DNA of 43,212 nt from Sphaerospermopsis aphanizomenoides BCCUSP55. GTDB taxonomy: Bacteria > Cyanobacteriota > Cyanobacteriia > Cyanobacteriales > Nostocaceae. Under the pieces are notes generated by a model, which ran no database searches, was not told where the DNA came from, and saw only the letters and a program-made list of their open reading frames with translations. Location: positions 1 to 43,212 of the forward strand of contig NZ_LUFH02000055.1 of assembly GCF_001586785.1 (NCBI RefSeq), written 5' to 3'. Both the position numbers and the translations under genes were made by a program. This document shows, piece after piece, positions 15,386 to 24,400 of this stretch. The stretch's first letter is position 1. Each line of letters starts with the position of its first letter.

Positions 15386-16168
15386 TTATTCTCTCTTGTT
15401 TTCTGCTAAGGCTGTAAAAATTGCCGAGGAATCTGTAACAAACCCGAAGCATTGTTTAACGTTGTACAAAGTTGCTAACCAACAATATTCTGGTGAAGTT
15501 GTGGCTGTACAATCTTGTAATAAAATACAGTCATAACCTAAGAAGTTAGCATCACAAAGGGTTGTGAAAACGCATTGATCGGCATTAACTCCCGCAAATA
15601 ATATTGTCGTTATTCCTAAGTTCCGCAGAATACTATCTAAGGGCGTATCCCAAAACCCACTCATGCGATATTTATCAACGCGAATATCGTCTGGTAATTG
15701 TTCGAGTTCATCTACTACCGCAGCAGCCCAACTACCTGCCATTAGCACTTTCGCGCCATTTTTAGGCAGAGGATCACCTAATCCTACTTCTTCACCAGTA
15801 GAGTTATAAACGTGCAGTAAACCAGCATTAATATTGAGTAAGTCAGGGCGATTTCCCCAGTTTAACCAAATTAAAGATACACCAACTGCACGCAATTCTG
15901 GTAATAATTTTTGTAAAGGTTCTATTGGTTTACGTGCGGGACTTACATCCACACCAATATGCGCCAACCAACCATCAGGATGACAGAAATCATTTTGCAT
16001 ATCAATAACAATAATAGCGGTTTTTGCTAAGTCGATACGCAGGGTTTTAGTTGCTGTTGATAAAATCACAGGCTGTGGTATCTTGGGAGGACGAGTAATG
16101 TCTGCAAAGCTTTGATTTACTCCCCAAGCATTGGGAGAAACTCCTAATGTTCGTAACGGTAGATTCAT
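15386..16168 (-). CDS. Isochorismatase-family cysteine hydrolase
   Basis: The protein has 260 residues. The catalytic triad of the family can be placed at D56 (VIDMQNDF), K166 (VDKYRMSGF) and C199 (GVNADQCV). The family includes isochorismatase, nicotinamidase, biuret hydrolase and ureidoacrylate hydrolase. The amide-cleaving branch is more likely here because Lys and Cys are both kept and because an amidohydrolase is divergent next door. The first 45 residues extend the usual domain, as in biuret/ureidoacrylate hydrolases. A 177-bp spacer separates the two divergent starts, so both may share a control region. Substrate unknown. Confidence 0.85.
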   Translation of the reverse strand: MNLPLRTLGVSPNAWGVNQSFADITRPPKIPQPVILSTATKTLRIDLAKTAIIVIDMQNDFCHPDGWLAHIGVDVSPARKPIEPLQKLLPELRAVGVSLIWLNWGNRPDLLNINAGLLHVYNSTGEEVGLGDPLPKNGAKVLMAGSWAAAVVDELEQLPDDIRVDKYRMSGFWDTPLDSILRNLGITTILFAGVNADQCVFTTLCDANFLGYDCILLQDCTATTSPEYCWLATLYNVKQCFGFVTDSSAIFTALAENKRE

Positions 16169-16345
16169 AAATATTCAATATCCAACATCATTGCTTCTGT
16201 TGTACCTTGAAATTCTGTTGAGTGTTCAATTACTTAATTAAGGTTAAAATATGGCAGGAAATAGGGAAGCGATTTCATTCGTCTTGGAAATTTGGTGTCG
16301 ATATTATTGTGACATACAATAAATTTGTAGTATGGCTAAACACTC

Positions 16346-17743
16346 ATGAACTGGACTATTAAAAAGGCTTTAATTCCTGTTACAAATGGTTACACAACTG
16401 TAGATGTACAGATTGTAGATGGTATCATCACTGCCATCGCACCGAATTTAGAGGTGATGGGTACAGAAATTGACGGTGAACATAAACTTTTATTACCTGG
16501 TTTTGTCAATGCCCATACCCATTCTTCAGAAAAGTGGCAACGGGGTATAATTCCTCCTTTACCTTTAGAATTGTGGTTAGCACATTTATATGATTTTACT
16601 CCTCTAGATACAGAACAAGTTTATCTGAGTGCTTTGGGTACGGCTGTAGAAACTTTGCTTTCTGGGGGGACGAGTGTAGTAGACCATTTGGTGTTAATTC
16701 CTGGCCAAGAGTTAGAAACTATTGCTACTACAGTTCGCGCTTATAGAGAAGTAGGAATTAGGGCTTTTGTTGCGCCTTTAATTCAAGATGAATCTTTTAG
16801 TGCTGGTCTACCTTCTGGAGAATTTGCACAAAATCATGAACCTTATTTTCGTTCTACATCTGAAACTTTAGCGATTATTGAAGAAGCTGTTATTAAGTTT
16901 CATCGTCCAGATGAGGGGATTAATATTTTAGTTGCACCGACGGGGATTCAGTTGTGTACTGATGCTTTATTTACTGGTTGTATTGAGTTAAGTAATAGTT
17001 ATAATCTTTGTCGTCATTCTCATTTACTGGAAACTAAGGCACAGGAAAAACTAGCACAGGAAAAATATGGTTGTAGTGCGGTTGCACATTTAAATAGAAT
17101 TGGTTATTTGAGCGATCGCACCAGTTTAGCACATTGTGTTTGGTTAAACGATGCTGATATTAATATCCTGGCTGAAACTAAATCTACAGTTGTTCATAAT
17201 CCGTTAAGTAATCTGCGTTTAGGTAGTGGTATTGCCCCGATTTTAAAATATCGTCAAGCTGGTGTTAATGTAACTTTTGGTTGTGATGGTGCTTCTAGTA
17301 ATGACTCTCAAGACTTGTTAGAAGCAATTAAAATAGGTTCGATTCTACACAATGTTACAGAATTAGATTATCAATACTGGATTACACCCCGTGAAGCTAT
17401 CGAAATGGCATCTTTAGGAGGTGCAAAAGGATTGAATATAGATGATAAAATTGGTTCTTTGACGGTTGGCAAGCAAGCTGATTTAGTGCTTTATGATTTA
17501 ACTCATTTATCTTTGCTTCCTCGTACTGATCCGATTGGTTTATTGGTTTTAGGTCGTCCTCATAATGTTGTTAGTAATGCTTGGGTGAATGGTAAACAAG
17601 TTGTTGCTAATGGTGAAGTTACAACTATTAATGTTGATGAATTACGGCAAGAGTTATTTAACCGTAGTCAATGGGAAACTCAGGGGAAATCGGCTGGTGT
17701 AATGCAAATTGAGTCTCGTTATCGTCAAGTTATGGGTTTATAA
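16346..17743 (+). CDS. Amidohydrolase, TrzA/AtzA/guanine-deaminase-like class
   Basis: The protein has 465 residues. Metal ligands are all present: H57 and H59 (VNAHTH), H226 followed by E229 (HSHLLET), H263 (LAHCVWL) and D314 (GCDGASSND). This is the mononuclear cytosine-deaminase-like branch, which deaminates or dechlorinates N-heterocycles. The C-terminal GKQADLVLYDL and the final composite beta strands are typical. Substrates of relatives include guanine, S-adenosylhomocysteine, thiomethyladenosine and triazines, and sequence alone cannot choose. It is divergent from a cysteine hydrolase of the biuret/ureidoacrylate type and, further off, a cupin gene. That suggests stepwise breakdown of a nitrogen-rich ring, but this is inference. 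Confidence 0.88.
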   Translation: MNWTIKKALIPVTNGYTTVDVQIVDGIITAIAPNLEVMGTEIDGEHKLLLPGFVNAHTHSSEKWQRGIIPPLPLELWLAHLYDFTPLDTEQVYLSALGTAVETLLSGGTSVVDHLVLIPGQELETIATTVRAYREVGIRAFVAPLIQDESFSAGLPSGEFAQNHEPYFRSTSETLAIIEEAVIKFHRPDEGINILVAPTGIQLCTDALFTGCIELSNSYNLCRHSHLLETKAQEKLAQEKYGCSAVAHLNRIGYLSDRTSLAHCVWLNDADINILAETKSTVVHNPLSNLRLGSGIAPILKYRQAGVNVTFGCDGASSNDSQDLLEAIKIGSILHNVTELDYQYWITPREAIEMASLGGAKGLNIDDKIGSLTVGKQADLVLYDLTHLSLLPRTDPIGLLVLGRPHNVVSNAWVNGKQVVANGEVTTINVDELRQELFNRSQWETQGKSAGVMQIESRYRQVMGL

Positions 17744-17788
17744 AACGCAGAGGTACGCTGAGGTTAACGCGGAGGTACGCGGAGGAGG
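17743..17788. repeat. Dispersed CGCAGAGG/CGCGGAGG-type repeat
   Basis: Runs ACGCAGAGGTACGCTGAGG then ACGCGGAGGTACGCGGAGG. The right end forms the ribosome site of the pentapeptide-repeat fusion gene. Related sequence is seen near 1733-1772 and 25719-25747. Confidence 0.6.
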
Positions 17789-17796
17789 TTTTTGTC

Positions 17797-18975
17797 ATGG
17801 TTAAGGTTAATAGTGCAGAAGAGTTATTGAATTTCTATGCAGCAGGGGAAAGGAATTTTGAAAATTCTGATTTAACTGCTGCTATTCTTCCAGGTGTGAA
17901 TTTGCGAGATATTAATTTGAGTGGTGCAATTTTAGCAAGGGCAGATTTGAGTGGTGCAAACTTAAGTAATGCCGTTTTATTAAGGGCTAATTTGAGTGCA
18001 GCAATGTTAAATAAAGCTGATTTTAGTCACGCCAATTTAACTAGGGCTGATTTCAGTCGCGCAGTGATGACGAAAACAATTTTTGTGAAGGCGACAATGC
18101 TGCGAACTAATTTGAGTGGTACTATTCTGTTGCAAGCAAATTTAGAAAATGCCCGTTTGCGAGAAGCTAATTTAAAAGATGCAAATTTACGGGGATCAAA
18201 TCTGGAAGGCGCAAATTTAGTTCAGGCACAATATAATCATAAAACTTTATTTCCAGAAGGTTTTGATCCCATTAATGCCACGAAAACCCTAATGCCAGAT
18301 TATCCCATTCCTACTAATGTTAACGATGCTGAGGGTTGGAATTATTTTTGGAAATATTTGATTACTAAGGGATATGAATATGATTTTTTGTGTCATATAT
18401 TTGATGATAGCGATTGGCTAATACCTTTTTTGCAAAAACTGGAATATAAAACTGTTCTCTGTGCTGGTAATGGGATTTCTTTAGAAGCTTATGTTTTGGC
18501 TTACCTGGGATTTGATGTAACGGTGCTTGATGTTTCTGCCTATGCAAATCAATATTTAGCTAATTATCCACTCAGTTCTCAGGAATTAAATTGGTTTGCT
18601 TATTTTGCAGAAAATAACTTAGATGTCATCTCCACAGCAGAGATTAGGAATAAGATAAAGACAGTGAAGTTTATGACAGGTAGTATATTTGATAGTGACA
18701 TTTGTCCTGGTTTATTTGATGTAATTATCACTCGTAGCACCGTTCAACTTTTTAACCTGATGTCAGAAGATAAGCTGATTGAAGCAATGCAATCTTTGTT
18801 AAATCGTCTGAGTCCGACAGGATTACTTATTAATCACGGACATAATGCTGATAGAATTAATGAGTTTTTGCAAAATTGGCTTTTGAGTCAGGGGATATGT
18901 GCTTCTACAAAAATAGATGATAAGTTAGAAAATAGGAATCGGCAGTTTGTTTATTTGCGGGGAACTTCTGGTTAG
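17797..18975 (+). CDS. Pentapeptide-repeat protein fused to a methyltransferase-like domain
   Basis: The protein has 392 residues. Residues about 25-145 are some 24 tandem pentapeptides of the A(D/N)LxX kind (NLSGA, DLSGA, NLSNA and so on), predicted to form a square right-handed beta helix. Residues about 175-390 look like a small Rossmann methyltransferase of the kind that binds S-adenosylmethionine: CAGNGIS at 222-228 as motif I, D245 ending strand 2 (FDVTVLD), then LFDVIITRSTVQLF as the motif IV region and LSPTGLLINHGH after it. The combination is not one I know. No membrane segment is seen. The Shine-Dalgarno GGAGGAGG at 17781-17788 is excellent and comes from a dispersed repeat in front of the gene. 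Confidence 0.8.
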   Translation: MVKVNSAEELLNFYAAGERNFENSDLTAAILPGVNLRDINLSGAILARADLSGANLSNAVLLRANLSAAMLNKADFSHANLTRADFSRAVMTKTIFVKATMLRTNLSGTILLQANLENARLREANLKDANLRGSNLEGANLVQAQYNHKTLFPEGFDPINATKTLMPDYPIPTNVNDAEGWNYFWKYLITKGYEYDFLCHIFDDSDWLIPFLQKLEYKTVLCAGNGISLEAYVLAYLGFDVTVLDVSAYANQYLANYPLSSQELNWFAYFAENNLDVISTAEIRNKIKTVKFMTGSIFDSDICPGLFDVIITRSTVQLFNLMSEDKLIEAMQSLLNRLSPTGLLINHGHNADRINEFLQNWLLSQGICASTKIDDKLENRNRQFVYLRGTSG

Positions 18976-19024
18976 TCAAAATCAACATTAAGCGTAAAAA
19001 TATCAGTTGCTATCAAAATATTCT

Positions 19025-21028
19025 ATGGTATCTACTTCTTCACAATTTCCAGATATTCAAAATCACTGGGCGCGTCTATTCATTCAGGCTTTAGTCCAAC
19101 GGCGCATTGTCAATGGATATCGAGATGGAACTTTTCGCCCTGATTATCCCGTTACCCGTGCTGAATTTGCGGCTATTATCGCTTCTATATTTACACCGCC
19201 TAAACAACGGGAATATGTCTCTTTTAAAGATGTTCCGGAAACATATTGGGCTAAAAGTGCTATTCAAAAGGTTTACGAAACAGGTTTTTTAGTTGGCTAT
19301 CCTGACCAGACTTTCCGCCCTAATGATAGTATTTCTAGGGGTGATATTTTAGTCTCTATGGTCAATGGACTAAATATTGCTTCTCAGGTAGCGCCTGACT
19401 TGGTGAGTAAATTACCACAAATTTATCAAGATTCTACTGCTATTCCTAACTATGCTATCAATCAAATAGCGATCGCCACTCGTGTCGGTTGGGTGGCTAA
19501 CTATCCGAATATTAAATTACTCAACCCCAGAATGTCGGCGACTCGTGCAGATGTGGCTGTAATGGTATATCAAGCTTTGGTATATCAGGGAAAAGCAGAA
19601 AAAATTGCTTCTGATTATATTGTTGTACCCCCATCATCTAATACTGTGAGAGTCAGTCATAACCGCGAGTTTCGTGGTGTTTGGGTTGCAGCTGTATGGA
19701 ATAGTGATTGGCCTTCCAAACCTGGACTTTCTGTGGAACAGCAGAAAACGGAACTGCTGGAAATAATTAAACAATTACAATCTCTCAATTTTAACGCCCT
19801 AGTATTACAGGTGCGACCGGAAGGTGATGCTTTATATGCTTCTGCTTTAGAACCTTGGAGTGCTTGGATTACGGGAACTCAAGGAAAACCACCAGAACCA
19901 TTTTATGATCCTTTGGAATTTGCGATCGCTGAATGTCATAAACGCAATATCGAACTTCATGCTTGGTTCAATCCCTACCGTGCCAAAACTACCACCAAAA
20001 GCGGTTTTAATGTCTCTCCCCACATCGCTATCACTAATCCTGAAGTTGTTTATCAATGGGGTAATCAACTATGGATGGATCCAGGTGCAAAAATAGTTCA
20101 AGACCGAGCTTACAATGTCATTATTGATGTTGTTAACCGCTACAATTTAGATGGCGTTCACCTAGACGATTATTTTTATCCCTATCCCATATCTGGTCAA
20201 TCTTTTCCTGACCAAAAAACCTACGCAGCTTACACAGCTAATGGTGGAAAACTAAGTTTAGAAGATTGGCGACGAGAAAACGTCAATCAAATGGTACTAA
20301 GGTTATCTCAAGGAATTAAAAAAACTAAACCTCACGTGAAATTTGGTATTAGTCCCTTCGGCATTTATCGCCCTGGACAACCATCTGGTATTGTTGGTTT
20401 AGATCCCTATAATGTACTGTATGCAGATTCCAAAAAATGGTTACAAGAAGGTTGGATTGATTATTTAGCCCCGCAACTTTATTGGCGTACTGACCAAACA
20501 CAACAAAGTTATGAAGTCTTGCTGAAATGGTGGACAGAAGCTAATACTAAACAACGCCATATTTACGCTGGTAATAATATTGGACAACTAGACAATAAGG
20601 CTTGGAAAAATTCAGAAATTGAAAAACAAATTCAACTTTCTCGCAATTTAGCAGGTAAATTTTCTTTGGGAAATATCTTTTTTAGTATGAGTTCCCTATC
20701 TGAAAATCGCCAAGGTATTGCTGACCAATTTAAAAGTACCTATTATTCCAGACCTGCTATAGTTCCCACAATGTCATGGCAAAATGCTACACCCCCCTCT
20801 CCTCCCAAGGAACTAAAATTTGAAAACGGTAGACTAAATTGGCAACCTGGTGATAATCAACCCGTGCGTTCTTGGACGCTGTACCGTCAAAATGGAGATA
20901 GTTGGATAATTCAGCGCATTTTATCTGCTGGTACGACTTTTGCCACTGTTCAAGCTGGTACTTATGCCGTGTGTGCAGTTGATAGGTTGGGGAATGAGAG
21001 TGCAGGTGTGAGGATAACTGTTAGTTAG
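19025..21028 (+). CDS. SLH-domain protein with GHL10 (DUF187) glycosidase-like domain
   Basis: From the ATG at 19025 there are 667 residues; a TTG six codons upstream also works, but an in-frame stop at 18995 excludes longer forms. Three SLH repeats fill about residues 7-190 (FPDIQNHWARLFIQALVQRR, GYRDGTFRPDYPVTRAEFA, then a second and weaker third copy). The GHL10 domain begins near residue 210 (FRGVWVAAVWNSDWPSKPG), with LQVRPEGDALY and WFNPYRAKT. Related proteins are family-10-like glycoside hydrolases of unknown sugar. The last 80 residues look like a fibronectin-III-like module (KELKFENGRLNWQPGDNQP). SLH domains bind peptidoglycan or pyruvylated polymer, so an envelope role is expected, yet no signal peptide is visible. 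Confidence 0.85.
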   Translation: MVSTSSQFPDIQNHWARLFIQALVQRRIVNGYRDGTFRPDYPVTRAEFAAIIASIFTPPKQREYVSFKDVPETYWAKSAIQKVYETGFLVGYPDQTFRPNDSISRGDILVSMVNGLNIASQVAPDLVSKLPQIYQDSTAIPNYAINQIAIATRVGWVANYPNIKLLNPRMSATRADVAVMVYQALVYQGKAEKIASDYIVVPPSSNTVRVSHNREFRGVWVAAVWNSDWPSKPGLSVEQQKTELLEIIKQLQSLNFNALVLQVRPEGDALYASALEPWSAWITGTQGKPPEPFYDPLEFAIAECHKRNIELHAWFNPYRAKTTTKSGFNVSPHIAITNPEVVYQWGNQLWMDPGAKIVQDRAYNVIIDVVNRYNLDGVHLDDYFYPYPISGQSFPDQKTYAAYTANGGKLSLEDWRRENVNQMVLRLSQGIKKTKPHVKFGISPFGIYRPGQPSGIVGLDPYNVLYADSKKWLQEGWIDYLAPQLYWRTDQTQQSYEVLLKWWTEANTKQRHIYAGNNIGQLDNKAWKNSEIEKQIQLSRNLAGKFSLGNIFFSMSSLSENRQGIADQFKSTYYSRPAIVPTMSWQNATPPSPPKELKFENGRLNWQPGDNQPVRSWTLYRQNGDSWIIQRILSAGTTFATVQAGTYAVCAVDRLGNESAGVRITVS

Positions 21029-21042
21029 TTCATACACTAAGA

Positions 21043-21063
21043 GGGTTTGGCGGTGCTAAACCC
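21043..21063 (+). terminator. Hairpin after the SLH/GHL10 gene
   Basis: GGGTTT(G)GC ... GC(T)AAACCC folds into a stem of about eight pairs 15 bases past the stop. A T-run is lacking, so termination would be weak. Confidence 0.45.
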
Positions 21064-21147
21064 CTACTGAATAACTAGTTTGGCTGGTTTTGGATTTTGC
21101 TCTTGCTTTTTAAAATATGTATGTTATGATGAATAAGGCTTGTTTAA

Positions 21148-21221
21148 GGACGTATAGCTCAGTTGGTTAGAGTACATCGTTGACATCGATGGGGTCACTG
21201 GTTCGAATCCAGTTACGTCCA
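21148..21221 (+). tRNA. tRNA-Val (anticodon GAC)
   Basis: The acceptor strands GGACGTA and TACGTCC pair perfectly. The D arm is GCTC...GAGT. The anticodon stem CATCG/CGATG holds the loop TTGACAT with GAC. The variable loop is five bases, and the T arm is ACTGG-TTCGAAT-CCAGT. The discriminator base is A and CCA is not encoded, as is usual in cyanobacteria. It reads GUC and GUU codons. No other tRNA is nearby; chlH is convergent and about 200 bp downstream. Confidence 0.97.
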
Positions 21222-21250
21222 TATTGAATTATTTCAATTCAATTCTTGTT

Positions 21251-21347
21251 TGTGTGACTTTACCTGTCGATTGCCAAATTATTTGACCGCGTTGACAAAT
21301 TGTTGTCCGTATTGGCAAATTACTGTCCCCGTTGACAAGTAGTTAAT
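21251..21347. mobile_element. Tn7-like/CAST transposon end-like array beside tRNA-Val
   Basis: Starting 29 bases after the tRNA there are four to five repeats of TTGRCAAATTNNTGTC spaced 20-21 bp: TTGCCAAATT at 21271, TTGACAAATTGTTGTCCG at 21292, TTGGCAAATTACTGTCCC at 21312 and TTGACAAG at 21332. A diverged outer unit (GTGACTTTACCTGTC, 21254-21268) is preceded by TGT. Each unit has GACA facing TGTC. This is the pattern of TnsB-binding sites at the ends of cyanobacterial CRISPR-associated (type V-K and relatives) transposons, which integrate beside tRNA genes. No transposase, Cas or cargo gene follows, because chlH begins its terminator at 21393. It is therefore a solo end or an abandoned remnant. 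Confidence 0.6.
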
Positions 21348-21392
21348 TTACCAGAAAATCCCTGTAATCAAGATATTATTCATTTCAAAATA

Positions 21393-21411
21393 GGCAGGTT
21401 TTATACCTGCC
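21393..21411 (-). terminator. chlH terminator hairpin
   Basis: GGCAGGT and ACCTGCC are separated by five bases, 10 bp past the chlH stop. On the chlH strand the hairpin is followed by TATTTTGA. Confidence 0.65.
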
Positions 21412-21420
21412 CATATAACC

Positions 21421-24400
21421 CTATTCTATACCCTCAATCCGATTTTCCACCTCCTGATACAACTCTCTCAACTTATCTAAATTCTCCTCACTCGTCTCCC
21501 AATAACCGCGACCATTCACTTCCAACAAAGTAGAAACAATCTTGCGGAAAGAATGAGGATTCAAATTCATCAAACGCTTCTGCATTTCCTCATCTTTAAT
21601 AAACGTCTCATTCGTCTCCTCATAAACCCAGTTATCCACAGCACCAGCAGTTGCACTCCAACCAGTGGTATTAACCAACCGCTTGGAAAGTTCCCGCACA
21701 CCTTCGTAACCGTGAGATAACATCCCCTCATACCATTTGGGGTTTAACAACTTCGTCCGCGCATCCAAACGCACAGTTTCCGATAAACTTCTCACCTGTG
21801 CATTCGCGGTAGTTGTATCTGCAATGTAAGATGCAGGTTTCTTACCATCTTTACGCAGACTTGCAACTAACTTAGTGGGGTCAGAGTCGAAATAATGGGA
21901 AACATCAGTTAAACTGATTTCCGAAGAATCCAGATTTTGGAAAGTTGCATCAGCAGTTTTCAAAGTAGTTTCAAAAATCTGCCGTGACTCATCCATTACA
22001 CCAGGGTTATCAGAATTGAAAGAGAAAGATTTGCGTTTCAAATACATTTCTTGCAACTCTGCTTCACTATCCCAAGTGCTATTCTCCACTGCCAGGTTAA
22101 TATTAGAAGAATAAGAACCAGAAGCATTAGAGAAAACACGAGTTGCAGCTTGACGCAGATTTATGCCCATTTCCTCTGCTTGTTGCAGTGCGTGTTTCCG
22201 CACAAAGTTCATTTCCAAGGGTTCATCAGCTTCAGCGGCCATTTTCACACCTTGGTCAAGCAGGTTCATTTGGTTGATGAACAGGTCACGGAATACACCA
22301 GAACAGTTAATTACCACGTCAATTCTGGGTCGTCCCAACTCTTCTAAAGGTATCAATTCCAACTTGTTCACCCGTCCCAAAGAATCGGGAACAGGACGCA
22401 CTCCCACCATCCACATAATTTGGGCGAGGGATTCCCCGTAGGTTTTGATGTTATCTGTACCCCAGAGGACACAGGCAATGGTTTCTGGCCAGTTTCCACC
22501 ATTTTCAACCTTGTTGCGTTCTAACAGCCTGTCAACAACTATTTTCGCAGACTGCACAGCGGCGGTTGTAGGGATAGATTGGGGGTCTAAAGCGTGTATA
22601 TTTTTACCTGTGGGCAATACATCAGGGTTACGGATGGGGTCGCCACCGGGTCCGGGTAAAATATATTCACCTTCCAAACCTTGCAATAAACCACCGAGTT
22701 CGTTATCTGCACAAACTTGTTTTAAGCAGAATTCCAAATATTCAAACAGGGGTTTTAATGCAGAGGTGTCAACTTTGGTGTAACCTGACTTGTGCAAAGA
22801 TTCTACCCAAGGTTCTTTTTTACCCATGTTGAAGAAATTCAACTTGGAAACCAAGGAAACTCTACCTTCAGCGTCGGTTTGTTCCTGCACCAAAGAACCT
22901 ACAGCAGCGCGGGTAGCTAAGGTGATATCTTGTAGTAGTTGTACGTCGGCTAAAATGCCTTTGTCGCTATTTTTGTAAATTTCCTCAATGTCCCGTCCCA
23001 AGCTATTGGCAATAATGCGGGGTAAACTGAGAATTTCTTCTTCGGTGCGGTCTAAGCTGGCAATATTTACCAAAGTTGCAACGGCTTCTTCCGCTGTGGG
23101 TGGTTTACCAATAACGTGCAAACCGCAAGGTAATAAGCGGGATTCAATTTCCATTAACTTGCGATAAACGATACCGACGATATTGTCCCGTTCTTCAGAG
23201 GACATATCTTTTGCGTCGGTTTCGGGAAGGTTGATATCTTTATCTAAGTTAACGATGCGGCATTTGTCGATGATGGCGTTAACAATGGAAACTCCCCGAC
23301 CGCTATCTTTTAAGGTTTGATAAGATGCAATTAATTCACTCAGTTCTTTCAACCCTTTGTACAAACCAGCATTTTCCGCAGGTGGTGTCAGGTAAGAAAT
23401 TGTTTCGGCGTAACTGCGGCGTTTAGCAATTGTTGCTTCACTGGGGTTATTGGCTGCGTAATAATACAGGTTGGGAATTGTGCCAATTAAGCTATCAGGG
23501 TAACATTCGCCTGACATTCCCATTTGCTTACCGGGCATGAATTCCAATGAGCCGTGTGTACCGAAGTGTAACACAGCATCCGCACCCCAAACTTTTTCTA
23601 AATAGGTATAGTATGCAGCGAAACCGTGATGGGGACTAGCGGAACGAGAGAATAATAAGCGCATGGGGTCGCCTTCATAACCGAAGGTGGGTTGCACACC
23701 GATGAAGACGTTACCGAAATGCTTACCGTATACGAGCAGGTTTTGTCCATCGCTGTTTAAGTTTCCTGGTGGTGGACCCCAGTTTTCTTCTAAGCGTTGG
23801 GAGTAAGGTGTCAGTGCTTCATATTCTGGCACGGACATTTTGTAAGCAATATTGAGTTCAGGACTTGCGTATTGTGCTTGTGCGTCGTGGATGACTTGTT
23901 CCATCAGTTCTTTAGCACTTTCTGGAATGTCTTGCACATCGTAACCGTTGTCTCTGAGTCCTTTCATGACTTCGTAGATAGAACCGAATACGTCTAAATA
24001 TGCGGCTGTACCAACGTTACCTTTATCGGGGGGGAAACTAAAAACAGTGATGGCTACTTTTTTGTTAAGTTTGGGTTTGCGACGCAGGTTTGCCCATTTT
24101 AAAGCTCGTTGGGCTACTGATTCTACCCGGTCTTGTAATGCGATCGCTTTTCCTGTTGCCCCGTCTCTACCAGATAATATGATTGGTTCGATCGCCCCGT
24201 CAAGTTCAGGAATGGCAATTTGTAAGGCTACTTGAATGGGATGTAAACCCAGTTCGCTATCTAACCATTCTTCGGTGGTTTGGAACACCAAAGGTAAGGC
24301 CACCATGTAGGGACGGTTGAGGCGTTTTAGCGCGTCTATCGCTTTGGGATGGTCTTGTCTAGCAGGTCCACCGACTAACGCAAAGCCAGTTAAGGATACT

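Noticed and set aside
16169-16345. NtcA-type site (GTA-N8-TAC) between the divergent hydrolase genes
   Set aside because: Only partial matches were found (for example GTGACATACA), none with correct spacing.
21251-21347. CRISPR array
   Set aside because: Units differ from one another, spacing is 20-21 bp and there are no unique spacers of 30 or more bases; the repeats are transposon-end-like.
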